Positions 1-10,398 of a DNA stretch of 64,000 nucleotides are shown piece by piece. The stretch comes from Acheta domesticus. Its lineage: Eukaryota > Arthropoda > Insecta > Orthoptera > Gryllidae. Within the stretch, counting starts at the first letter, position 1, and each line of letters starts with the position of its first letter. The position numbers and the translations under genes were made by a program. The stretch is taken from the NCBI GenBank assembly GCA_031308135.1, contig JAHLJT010000631.1, positions 4,937,371 to 5,001,370 on the forward strand, given 5' to 3'. A model generated the notes under the pieces. It was not told where the DNA came from. It was given only the letters and a program-made list of their open reading frames with translations, and did no database searches.

Positions 1-200
1 TACACTATTCTTTTGCAGTGTTAATTTTTGGCAATTTTAGAGAGCTCGCCGAAAATGGGACCAACACTCTTTTTTTGTCCTTTTTTATATACGAGAAAAA
101 AATTAAAGAAAAAATTGGACCCTTTTTGAGAAAATAATTATGTTAAAATTGCCGATATTTCACGCAAAATTACGCAAAAACTACTCACATTTTCGAAAAA
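1..200 (+). mobile_element. Repeat X-related fragment at the left edge
   Basis: GCCGAAAATGGGACCAACAC, TTGGACCCTTTTTGAGAAAA and CGCAAAAACTACTCACATTT follow the X unit order. SINE-1 begins at about 201. Similar X material flanks the second SINE-1 copy (4,150-4,237 and 4,765-5,030). Confidence 0.5.
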
Positions 201-1290
201 CTGACCGGCTTAAGTGGCTAAGGGCATCAATTGATTTCACTGCAGTGGGAGGTTCGAGTTGCAACGGTGACAACATTTTCGACACTAGCTACATAGCTAG
301 GTCGAATTCAGCTGCTCTCTGGGGAAGAATTCTAGTGGCCGGGTGATCTGATGGGTAGTTTTCCGTGCTTTTTCTCATAAACACCAGGCGAATGCGGAGC
401 AATTCCTTAAAGAACGGACCACAGACCGCGCGCAATGCCCCTTCCTCTTCCTTGTCGTATCTCCACCCCTTACTTACACACTCACACTAACATGAATTGT
501 ATCCCACAGACTTTCCTCACACCTCTATAACCACATCAGCCGAAATACCGCATCCTGAGCAGCTGGAAAACACCTATAAATTCGAAAGTGGAAATTAATA
601 TTGTTTTGTGTTAAGAAACAGCACTCAGAAAATCGCGGCTAAGATGCAGCATGTCAATCCACTTATACACGTGGACACGTGGGCACGTGTGCACAAATAT
701 ATGCGTGGAGTCACGCAGGAAGTTCTCTCAAATGTGATAACAACTGCTTAAGAGTTGATCCTCCCTCCGGCGACTGTCTGGCGACTGCCGGCGGCACGTG
801 GCTGTTTGTCACCCGTCAGGCAGCGGGTTTATAAGTGGAGCTGCTTGATGAGAAGGGGGCACAATTAGTTGTAAGCCGTAAGCAGATCTTTCTCTACTCT
901 TCATTCTGGAATAAACGGCTGTCAACGGGAGTTGGTGTTTGACTGTCTCTCTACCCGAGCCAGTTACAGCAACGCAGTGCGTACTTGGACCGCACTCTGT
1001 TCACTCACCTCATAGTGAGAACGACCAATATAACTCATGCACGACACTAACACACATGCCGGGAGACCGGTCGGGGGCTTAGAGCTTGTCCCGACTGAAG
1101 TGGTTCGCTGCTGGTGGGAGATACCTGGTTGGGGAAACCCCGCTAGCCGCCGGTAGGTCGGCGCCGGATCTTGCCGTACAGTGGGGGAAGACCACCCCCA
1201 CCCCACGATTCAAAATCATGCATTACACTTACCAGACCGATGACTGCAGTAGTTAGAGCGCCCAAAATCACCAAATCAATCAAATTTTCT
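201..1290 (+). mobile_element. SINE-1 copy interrupted by a ~540-bp insertion
   Basis: The tRNA head is at 205-290 (A box TTAAGTGGCTAAGGGCATC, B box GGTTCGAGTTGC). The body runs to about 490 (CACTAACATG) and resumes about 1,040 (CACTAACACACATGCCGGG). The 3' end is AATCACCAAATCAATC near 1,285. The two halves match consecutive parts of the copy at 23,737-24,319, so 490-1,040 is a later insertion. The SINE itself follows X-like sequence at 1-200. Confidence 0.8.
490..1040 (+). mobile_element. Insertion inside SINE-1, possibly a solo LTR
   Basis: It has a TATA-like TTTATAAGTGG near 830 and AATAAA near 911, followed by a T/G-rich stretch and a TG..CA pair (732 to about 967) reminiscent of an insect LTR. 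No clean target duplication and no second LTR or internal coding sequence was found, so its identity is a guess. Confidence 0.3.
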
Positions 1291-4150
1291 TCAGCACGAA
1301 CTCCCTCGAGGAGACATAGTCACACCAGTACGTCCAGAACGTCAAATAAATAACGGGTCTGCCCTCTCAACCGTGACTCATTTTGACAATGAAATGCATA
1401 GATATTATGCAGTCACTAGCAATTTTTAATTGACCTGCGAAGCTGCATTCGTCTTAAAGCATGCATTGATAATGGCAAGGGCTCGGAAACGGGAGCGTAA
1501 AGGGAACCCGCAGACCATTTCGATGTTGTCAGTGCTACAGCTTATTGTTTTAACAAGCTGAAAAATTTTGTGGATCCTGCTTCGGATGCTTGGACACAGA
1601 ACTTCCCTCTCACAGAAACTTTCCTTTATTTACTATTTTAAAATTTCAATTATTTGCATTTCATATTTTAAAATATTTAAATAAAATTTTACTATAAACA
1701 CTTTTAATAAAATATTTCATTGAAAAATTAATTTAATCAAAATTAAGTTCATTTAAGATTTATTGATCGTATCTGAATCCGACACCAAATTGGCGATGCT
1801 GCGTCACGTACACGTGACAAGTTATAATTATTCATTAACTAATAGTATCGATTACTCTCATTATGCCATGTAAACTTAGCACACATGATTTATGAGTTCT
1901 TACGTCGGTTTAAGTCTCAGATTTCACCTGGAATGTTGTAAATCAAGGGATCTGCGCGACCTGTTGGAAAGTGGGGCGGGAGGGGACGGAGGCGGCGGTG
2001 CTCGACAGCGAGCTGCAGGCGCGGCTAACGAAATCAGGCATTAACCCTAGGATGCATGGGCCCGGGAATCTACACGAATGCGTATGCGCGGCCTCTAAGG
2101 CCTTGCGCAAAACACTATCGAAAAATGCACAAAAATGTTTTTTTTAATGTTTTTCGTAATAACTTCATTTATTAAAAATTTTAATAAATGTCTCAACTAC
2201 GTATAATATTAAACAAATTATTTATTTAAATAACAATCAATAGAGACTTCAAAAACATTATCAGAGCATTAAAAACTCTACATATGCATTGTCGTAATGT
2301 AATCAAATTTCAGGACCAACGTACCTATATAATTTCTGAGATTTTTTTTTTTTTTTTGCTAAAATGAATGTAGAAAGATGGAAGGAAGGTTACGTGGAGA
2401 GCAAGTTCTCAGAAATGCAGCTGCGCAGAGTAAAAACCGAAAAAAACGGTAGGGCCAAGGAAGTTGTGCATACGCATCCTAGGGTCAACTGCAGTGTGCA
2501 TTCTAGGATTAACTCTTGGCTCGCGAGATGCATTCTTGACGGGTGACACACCAGCGCCGTCAGCGAACCTAATGAGCAGTCAACGACTTTTAAGACTTCA
2601 AATGTAATTGAATACGGCGATGAATCCGACTTCCATTCGGGTGGGCAAGGCCAGTATGAGTACGCTGATTGATGAACTACTGAATATGGGAGTCTCTTCT
2701 TGCCTTCTATGTACGGATAGCGTATCAGTCATATAAGCATTTGAGTCATATTCACACATTCATATTTATTTATGTTGACATAATCTTATATTCCTTAGCT
2801 GGACCAGAACGATTAGTTCACTAGCTAATTCACTACGCCATTTTCGTCAACGTATCACTAATATCTTGTATATATTGGGACTAAATACGAGGATTGTTAA
2901 TAATTATTTGCGGTGTTGAAATAGATCAATGATTCTCAAGGTGATCAATGATTCTCCCTTACTCAGAGATCAATTACACGCAGAAGCTAAAATTCTGTGA
3001 GGAAATAACTTAAATATTTAAATGTTAAGAATAGTAACAAATTAAACGACGGTAAGATAGTCGATATATGAATGTTGATAATAAATGCTTAATTTTTTAA
3101 TGATTCAGTATTTATGTGACAAGGGATTTTACGTTTTACAAAAGTCAGATATTGAAAATAGTACATCGAGTTTTTAGGACTAGAAGATAATAAAAAATGA
3201 ATTATCAAGCCATAATATCCCCCTCTCCCCGCCCTGCAGATGTTCTATATTTTCGTAGAGATCCTAGGAGAGAAAAAATTACAACGAAAAGCAATTAAAA
3301 TGCGACGTAATAAATATTAACTATTAACAAGCAAACCTATTAACCGATTTGTTTACGTAACGTTTCGTTGACGTGAATGTCTTAAACATTTTAAAATTCT
3401 GAGTATCATAAGAACCTTTATAGGCCTACTTCAATGTTCTAACGCACAACACGTTAATCATAAATCATAACGATGATGACACGACTGGAAATAAATAAAT
3501 TTAAGAAATCAAGATTTTGTAAAATATTATTTGCCAAAGTTATCTCTATTTCCTACATTTTAGAAAAAGAAAATGAACATTGTTATTTGGTCATGTAAAA
3601 ATGCTGGTAGGGAAGTGATGTATTTATGTCATGCCTATTACGTAGCGTTGTGAGGACTGGAATTTCTCAGTGGAAATGAACGTTTGATAATTTGTCTGTC
3701 GAGTTTGATCTCTTGATTCCGAGTGCTGAGGGAAGGAACTAAGGCTCAAGTACCTAATGCCTCGAGGAAAATTTTTCCAGGAATGTCGAACACTTCGCGC
3801 CATGAGGAAACGAGGAAAGTTTTGGCGGCGGATTGTATTTCAGAGGAACTTGATGCCTTGAAGACCAATTCCAGATGTTGGCAAGGCGACAGCAGAGCGC
3901 GACCGACGCCGTCCTCCAAGGTATATTGAACATTAAAATAGCGTTTGTCGTGAAAAACTAAAGCGGCAACACTAAATTGTTCGATATGTTTGTGGCATAA
4001 TATGGGCATTCTATATTGCATACTATATTGGCTCACTATCATTGTCCTTATTGTGTGATGGGAATGATTATCCTTAACATAATTGCATTATAAAATCATT
4101 TAAAAACGTGACAGAAGGACAAACGAACAAAAAGCAACAACATTCTTATA
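1291..4150. other. Unannotated DNA (apart from the piggyBac-type MITE)
   Basis: Mostly AT-rich, low-information sequence. The 1,930-2,120 part is GC-rich and belongs partly to the MITE end. Short frames on both strands at 3,720-4,040 have no protein character. No further gene or repeat was recognised. Confidence 0.5.
2045..2484. mobile_element. piggyBac-type MITE, 440 bp
   Basis: The left end is TTAA (2,041-2,044) followed by CCCTAGGATGCATG. The right end is CATACGCATCCTAGGG followed by TCAA (2,485-2,488), a one-base change from TTAA. The inverted repeat shares CCCTAGGATGC. TTAA plus CCCTAG is the piggyBac signature. Inside, a palindrome GGCCTCTAAGGCC lies near the left end. No transposase is present. 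A second CATTCTAGGATTAA just outside the right end may be an alternative terminus. Confidence 0.6.
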
Positions 4151-4237
4151 GACAAATAAGGAATTTCAGATATTCATATTGAGAAAAAACGAATTTTATT
4201 ACTCTCCTAAGAGAGTATTGCTAATATACAAGTGATG

Positions 4238-4760
4238 ATTCACCAGCTTAAGTGTCTCAGGGCATCAACTGTAGTCACTGCGGTGTGTCTCATCGGGGGG
4301 TCCTAAGGTTCGAGTCCCGAACGTGGCTACGTTTTCGACACTAGCTACATATCTAAGTCGAATTTAGCCGCTATCTGGAGGAGAATTATAGCGGCCGGCT
4401 GCTCTGATCCAGGGTTTCTCCCAGCAACACTAAGCGAATGCTGCAACAGTACCCAAACAAACGGGCCAGGGGCCGCGCGCGATCTTTCCTTCCTCTTCCT
4501 TATCCTATTTTATCCTCTTACTTACTTACACGTACATGCACTACACTACTTCGGAAGACCAGTCGGGAGATTAGAGCTTGTCCCGACTGTGGGAGATACC
4601 TGATTGGTGAAAAAAACACTGACGTGTAGGTCAGCGCCGGATCTCGCCATCCAGTGGGGGGGGGAATATCACCGCCACCTCCTACAATAAAAATATAGTC
4701 AACACTTACGGATCTAATGACCTAAGCATTTGACGCGCCCGGAATCACTAATCAGCCAAT
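4238..4760 (+). mobile_element. SINE-1 copy, near full length, diverged
   Basis: The head at 4,242-4,330 has TTAAGTGTCTCAGGGCATC and GGTTCGAGTCCCG. The body is TCTGGAGGAGAATTATAGCG, ATACCTGATTGGTG and CGCCGGATCTCGCCATCCAG. The 3' end is GACGCGCCCGGAATCAC then AATC units. It is surrounded by X-like sequence on both sides (4,150-4,237 and 4,765-5,030). The target duplication is not clear. Confidence 0.85.
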
Positions 4761-5248
4761 CACATTTTTTAGTGCATTTAGCACTATCTGTACAAAAAGG
4801 TCAAAGAATAAATTTGCAGTCGTTTTTGAGAAGTTTGTTTTTTCATACTTTTAATATTGCCCATATTTTACTCAAAATTATTCGAAAACTACTAATACCA
4901 AACATGACATTAATTAAAGAACTTATTTTAGAGAAAAATTGGGAAAAAAAGGTCTTATATTTAATATTTAGTTGCAGAAAAACACCTAAAAATTTAGACA
5001 ATAGTATTTTTCGAAAATTAAGAGTTTGAGAGAACTAAGAGAATCCAGAGAACTCCGCCTGCGGTGGACGCTGGGGGCATCGAGTACCTCAGAAGCTACC
5101 ATTGCCGATCCCAAGCGCGGAAAAAGCAGGAGGGTTAGAGCAATAGGCCAGCAACCAATTCTCTGTACACTTGAGACCGCATTCCACCCTACAGAGAAGC
5201 CTCGGAAGATACGTCTGAACAGACGACGACTCTGACTCAGACAACGCA

Positions 5249-5385
5249 TTATCTCTGTTGGTACGTGGAATATACAAGGTTTGAAACCAAAGAAGAGACA
5301 GGTAATATACGAAAAAGAAAAGATGAAGCTGGATATTGTGGTCTTGTCGGAAATCAGAAAGAAAGATTTTGGAGAAGTGATTTAG
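5249..5385 (+). pseudogene. LINE endonuclease (APE-type) N-terminal fragment
   Basis: One frame reads ISVGTWNIQGLKPKKR and continues to DIVVLSEIRKK before a TAG. The TWN asparagine and the glutamate of SE(I/T)RK are two metal-site residues of the apurinic-like endonuclease of non-LTR retrotransposons. The rest of the domain and the reverse transcriptase are missing because X copy A begins at 5,463. The preceding 5,030-5,248 is arginine-rich in this direction and may be the end of the same element's upstream region. It is on the opposite strand to the LINE at 6,314-8,529 and is unrelated to it as an insertion. Confidence 0.7.
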
Positions 5386-6368
5386 GATATTATTATTACA
5401 TTTGGAGTTGAGTGCCAAATAAATCCATGTGGACAAAATCTGGAATTCCAATACTTATAAGAACTAGTGGTGCAACAGAATGGCACAAACTTTTCCGTAT
5501 TAGTTTTCTACTTCCTTGGGTCTGGGCTAGCTATTCGGAATTGCCACATACTCTTGGCAGCTGCCATCTATCGCCGCCCAAAGTACATTTTTTTTTTGAC
5601 ATTTTATTAATTTTTCGGTTGCATAATCGTAGAACGGAAATATTAATTTTAGAATATTAAAGAACAGTAAAACCTTGTCCTAAATGGCAATTTTCTTTTA
5701 AACATTTGGGGCCGTTTTTAAGAAAATGGAGTTAAAGCACTACTAAAAATGCGAAATTTGAAGCTCTTTTTCACAGAAAATTTTTGAGTTTCATAAAGGC
5801 TTCTTTTGAAGACATTTGAAGCACTTACACTCATAAACATAATAATGTTTACAAGTTGCTGCTAATGTGCTTATTAAAGATGTTAGAGATCTTTTAAAAA
5901 ATTATATTTGTTCACTTTTGGAAAAAATACTCAAAAATGAACTTTATGGCATATTAAAGAGTGTAATTAGCACTCTCCGTTCCAAAAGCTTGAAGAAAAA
6001 TTTGGAGCCATTTTTGAGAAAATTGCGTTTGAGCGTTTCTGAAAATGCGGAATTTTGAGCTAGTCTTCACAGAAAACAGTTGAGTTTTCGAGAAACTTTA
6101 CAGATATTATTTAAATCACTTGAACTCATAAATATAATGTGAACAAATTACCGTTAATGTAAATATTAACGACGTGAGGTACAAGTAAAAAAACTACGTT
6201 TTTGTAATTTTTGAAAAAAAGAATAGGCGTTTATGTCATCGTATAGACTACATTAGGAACTATCCCTACCAAAAGTTTAAAGAAAAATTTGGAGCAGTTT
6301 TTGAGAAAATCTTTTTTTTAATTTGAATTTATTTATAGTTGCATCGACAGCTAGGTCATTAGCGACTT

Positions 6369-6518
6369 TTACATTGTACATTTTACATTTTACATTTTAC
6401 ATTTTACATTTTACATTTACATTTTACATTTTACATTTTACATTTTACATTTTACATTTTGCATTTTACATTTTACATTTTACATTCTACATTTTACGTT
6501 TTACATTTTACATTTACA
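6369..6518. repeat. 7-bp tandem repeat (ACATTTT)n in the LINE 3' UTR
   Basis: About twenty units of ACATTTT on the plus strand (TGTAAAA on the LINE strand) with occasional 6-bp units. It lies between the end of the LINE coding remnant and the AATAAA plus A-run at the very 3' end, so it is internal to the 3' UTR and is not the insertion tail. Confidence 0.9.
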
Positions 6519-8497
6519 GAGTTCACATCCTTACTGTTAAGTACACCAATTTGTTTTAAAAAGTTCATAACTTTGTACACACTGTCAACATTGTCTAAAC
6601 AATTCTTCATGTTAATAGGCAATCCACTTCTGTCACATAATATTTGCATTCTATTAAAATATGGAAAATTGAGATTGTAGTCCCACATTTAGGGCACCTG
6701 TTCACTGGTGTTTTGGTCATGATATAAGAATGAGACAAGTTGGAGTGACCTATTCGTAATCTAGTCATTATACATTGCATTTTCCTATTTTTGATATATG
6801 GTTGATGCTCCCACACATTATTATGGATTAAATGTAATTTTGTCCTTGATTTTTTCCAGATGCACTTATTAATAGCCCTTTTTTTGTTCTTCTACAGTAA
6901 TTGGTACTTTTCTACAATCAATTCCTTGGGAAGCTGTTTTTCCTGCTGCGTCTGATTTTTCATTACCTACTATCCCTTGATGAGCCGGGACCCATGCCAA
7001 GACTATTTTAATATTACTTTCCATCAAATTTTGTAGTTTTCTTTGCATTAACTGTATTATTGAATTTTGTTCCCATGGTTCTTTAATGCATCTAAAGTTG
7101 ATTTTGAATCAGTAAATATTATAGCTCTGTTTAATTCCGAATTAATGATTAGATCTATGGCTTTATCTATAGCAAAAGCTTCACAGGAAAATATTGAAAA
7201 TGAATCTGGCAATTTGAAGAGAAGTTCTTGGTCTTCAAAGATGATGGCACAACATTTTTTTCCATCTATCATTGATCCATCTGTATATATGTGGGGGTAG
7301 TTTATGTAATTATGAGATAATTCTCTGAATAAGCTTTTGTACACAATGTTAGGAGTGTTATCTTTGCCATACGTTTCATTCAGAATGTGGTCATCTATTA
7401 TAAATTTGAGTTCCTTCCATGGTGGAACTGGGTGGATTTGGCGTGGCATTGAGACATTCTCTATTTGTGACATTTCGTTCTTGATGGTACATATTCTGTG
7501 TAGTACAGATTTTGGTGGATTATTGACGGACTGTTGAAGTTCATTTGATATTGATATTTGCTCATGATGCATAGGATTATTTTTCAGACAGATGGTCGAT
7601 GACGCATATTTAAGAGTTAGAAGTTCTCTTCTTAACTTTAATGGTAATTCGTGGCCTTCTGCCAGAATGCTTAGTCTCGGGCTACTGCGGAAGGCTCCAA
7701 TTGCTAATCTTATTGAAGTTGTTTGTATAGGAACTAATAAAGTTAAAATGGAGTTTTGGGCAGAACCGTATATTGTACATCCATAATCAATTTTCGCTCG
7801 AATAAATGATCTGTATGTGTTCCTTAGGATGTCTTGGTTAACTCCCCAATTTTTGGAGCATAAAGCTTTCAGAGTGTTGGTTCGTTGCTTACACTGAATG
7901 ACTAGGTTTCTTATGTATGGTTTCCATGATAATTTAGTATCAAAAATAAGACCCAGAATTTTCATTTCTTTACACTGTTTTAGTTCTTTGTTTCCTAGGA
8001 AGAGTTTGGGTTCAGGGATTGCTCTAGAATTCCTTACCAATATCATGTACATAGATTTTGTTGATGAAAATATGAATCCTGATGTATTACAGAAACTTAG
8101 AAGTTTGTTTAAGCCGTCTTGGAGAACTTCAATCATTGACATTGTTCTTCCAATACATACAAGGGTGATATCATCTGTAAAAGCACGTATTTTGATTGGT
8201 TTTGGTAAGATTGAAATCATATGGTTAATGGCTATGAGAAATAGGGATACACTTATGACAGATCCTTGTGGAGCTCCGTTTTCAAGCTCTTTAGGTTCTG
8301 AAAGATGATTTTGAACTCGTACTTGAATATATCTGTTATTTAAGAAATTATATATAAAATGTAATATATGTCCCCTGCATCCTATTTCAATGAAGATTTT
8401 TATGATGCGGTGCTTCCAAATCATATCATAAGCTTTTTCGATATCTAGGGATACTATAGTGCAATATTGATTATTATTAAAAGCGTCACAAATATCT
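6494..8497 (-). pseudogene. LINE ORF2 remnant: reverse transcriptase, RNase H, CCHC knuckle; three frameshifts
   Basis: The open part 8,424-7,057 (455 codons) contains the RT palm with GAPQGSVISV and RAFTDDITLV, then thumb and connection, then RNase H motifs YTDGSMIDG, SCEAFAIDKA and IFTDSKS, which supply three of the four catalytic acidic residues. The frame breaks near 7,062; in the next frame the domain resumes with LAWVPAHQGIVGNEKSDAAG, giving the fourth aspartate. A second shift near 6,885 falls in a homopolymer (ACAAAAAAAGG on the coding strand). The next frame holds RLRIGHSNLSHSY and the knuckle CPKCGTTISIFHILIEC (CX2CX7HX4C). A third shift near 6,640 leads to the C-terminal tail ending about 6,500. 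Three shifts and the missing 5' half make it inactive. Confidence 0.9.
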
Positions 8498-9010
8498 GTT
8501 TGTTTGTAAAAGCGTCACAAATATCTGTATTTTTGAGAAAATCTTGTTTTTGTAATTCTTTAAAATTGCACATATTGCACACAATATTGTATGAAAACTA
8601 CTAACATTTTCAAATAAAAGTACGTGACCTTAATGAAATAACTCACCCTTTAATTTTGTGGTTGAAGGAAGAGGCCGAAAAAATTCAAACTTTAACAATT
8701 TTCGAAAATCCAGAGTTAACCGTGAAAATGGGACTTATGCTACGCTTATAAGTGTATTTTACTCTATTCTTACAAGATATTTAAAGAAAAAATTTGGAGC
8801 CGTTTTTGAGAAAATTTTGAAAATGTCTGGGGGCTTCATGTAAAGTACCCCCAGATTTTGAAGAAAGTTTTTCAAAATCGCGCCTCGAGTGGAATTAAAT
8901 CGACGAGAGAATATTCCTTTTGGAAGAAATCGTACGTATGGTTTAGAAGCTAGTGTTGTTCACAGTGACAGACGGACGGATAGACGGACGGGCGTTTTGC
9001 TTTCTCGTAG

Positions 9011-9115
9011 AGAAAGATATAGACGTAGACATAGAGAAAGACGTAGACGTAGAGGAATACGCAGACGTACAGGAAGATGAGATGTAGAGGAAGACGTAGA
9101 TGAAATCTAAGACAA
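9011..9115 (+). repeat. Purine-rich degenerate tandem repeat (GTAGA/GACGTA units)
   Basis: Repeated AGACGTAGA and AGAGAAAGA words with almost no pyrimidine runs on the plus strand. It lies where X copy A fades out. Confidence 0.75.
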
Positions 9116-9207
9116 AGAATACGAGAATACAAAAACGAAGGATTTCCTTTCAGGGAAAATGAACAAAATAAGTGGAGGGCCTATCTAGTTGACCGGATCA
9201 GACGGCC

Positions 9208-9546
9208 GTGGGTGCATGTCTCCCGGAGATCATAGCGGTGTCATCGAGTCGGCCGCTGCGTCTAGGCTACGGGGATCAACGTTATGTCTTCAAAGAATAT
9301 CGAGAAGAGGATATTTCTTATATGGAAAATAAGGATAAGCCAAGTGATCCGGAGGTGAAACAGATAAATGCGTGTTTGCCGACAACGTCGTGTGTTTTGC
9401 AAATTGATTTAAAAAATATTTACTACGACAAATTAAAAGAAAAACATTTCGAAATAACTCTTGATAAAGTCAATTTTGTGAAACAATTACATTACCCAAG
9501 TTCAGCAATGCCAAAGGTAGAAATCGTGCTCAATATCACAAAATAA
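9208..9546 (+). CDS. Unrecognised 112-codon reading frame
   Basis: The frame begins MGACLPEII in GC-rich sequence and then becomes lysine-rich (SCVLQIDLKNIYYDKLKEKH, EITLDKVNFVKQL), ending in TAA. The second half has a plausible mixed protein composition, unlike the surrounding AT-rich noise. No domain is recognised. It follows a purine-rich tandem stretch at the end of X copy A, so it may be part of a transposable element. Confidence 0.25.
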   Translation: MGACLPEIIAVSSSRPLRLGYGDQRYVFKEYREEDISYMENKDKPSDPEVKQINACLPTTSCVLQIDLKNIYYDKLKEKHFEITLDKVNFVKQLHYPSSAMPKVEIVLNITK

Positions 9547-9644
9547 TTGCAAAATAATCACAAAATAATAAAATTTAAGTGATTAGTTCTCAACGCCGAG
9601 AAGACATCTAAATTGAACAAAGAGGACTCTAACCCGAAGAAAAA

Positions 9645-9700
9645 AAACTAGTGGTGCTACAACAGCACTTACTTTCCCGTATTAGAGGAAACAGCTAAGT
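9645..9700 (+). mobile_element. Repeat X, start fragment
   Basis: AACTAGTGGTGCTACAACAG then ACTTTCCCGTATTAG, the first ~45 bp of X with a small internal rearrangement. Nothing of X follows. Confidence 0.6.
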
Positions 9701-10398
9701 AGTACTGTAATATTGCACTTTATGCGCTACTAACATCTTCGCTTGGAACTCACTATTTCCATTGCAGTGTTGTCAGAACTATGTGAATTCTACAACTTCA
9801 CAAAAATAGAATGCAAAAGTTTTGTAACCCTGTATTGGAAAAAGAAGCCTGATACCCTGGAAATATAGAAATGCCTTCCATTGGGCCATGATTAGGGAAG
9901 AGTATTTTAAAACCATGCAACAAATTCTCTACTCACTACAAATGGTACAGCATTTGGTGCAAAACTAAATATTTGCCCGCAAATATCAACATAAATTAGA
10001 CAATTATAACTTCTTTTCATACAGCTCCATTAAGTCACAACAATGACACTAATTCACAGAAATTCGCGAGCGCAAAGTGAATTCCATTGTTGCAGACCCT
10101 GCATTGTCGCTATTCTGAGAGCTATTAATTCTTTTTACTTATTTCAAATATTTCAAAATAATCAATTTCTAAAATATTAATGTGTAAGTCTATAACAAAG
10201 TTCGAATGTAAGAAACGAAGAAAGAAATAATATACAAAATTGCACATTCTAATTTACGACGCATCCAGCTGTCCGAAGCGCAGTAAATTTACAGCGGCCT
10301 ATTACGTTTGTCACAAAATTAAAGAAAAACTACTCGTATTTTGAAAAAATTAAGCATGACCGTATTTATTTTATTTATTTATTTGTCAAAAAACAGAA

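Larger units (their letters stand above)
6314..8529 (-). mobile_element. 5'-truncated I-group-like non-LTR retrotransposon with poly(A) and 16-bp target duplication
   Basis: The insertion lies inside X copy A. The 16-bp sequence TTTTTGAGAAAATCTT occurs at 6,298-6,313 and again at 8,530-8,545, and X sequence continues in register on both sides. Read on the minus strand, the element starts inside the reverse transcriptase (LDIEKAYDMIW, motif A, near 8,435) and carries the catalytic FTDD, an RNase H domain and a C-terminal zinc knuckle. It ends with an AATAAA signal and an A-run at 6,314-6,320. RT plus RNase H plus terminal knuckle is the layout of the I/Loa/R1 group; the clade is inferred. The endonuclease and ORF1 are absent through 5' truncation. 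A 21-bp direct duplication (8,479-8,499 and 8,508-8,528) sits at the 5' junction. Confidence 0.93.
5463..9000 (+). mobile_element. Repeat X, copy A, split by the LINE
   Basis: It starts ACTAGTGGTGCAACAGAATGG at 5,463 and proceeds through units near 5,709, 6,005 and 6,290. After the LINE (6,314-8,529) it resumes with a unit near 8,795 and the GACGGACGGATAGACGGACG stretch. Subtracting the LINE the unit spacing is 296, 285 and 289 bp. The palindromic end is missing; the sequence runs into purine-rich DNA at about 9,010. Confidence 0.75.

Noticed and set aside
6369..6518. CRISPR-like array
   Set aside because: The unit is 7 bp with no spacers, in a eukaryotic LINE 3' UTR.
7067..8308. Plus-strand frames of 64-136 codons
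   Set aside because: They are shadows of the LINE reverse transcriptase on the opposite strand.
8889..9080. Arginine-rich frame ending RRRGIRRRTGR
   Set aside because: Product of the purine-rich tandem repeat, not a basic protein.
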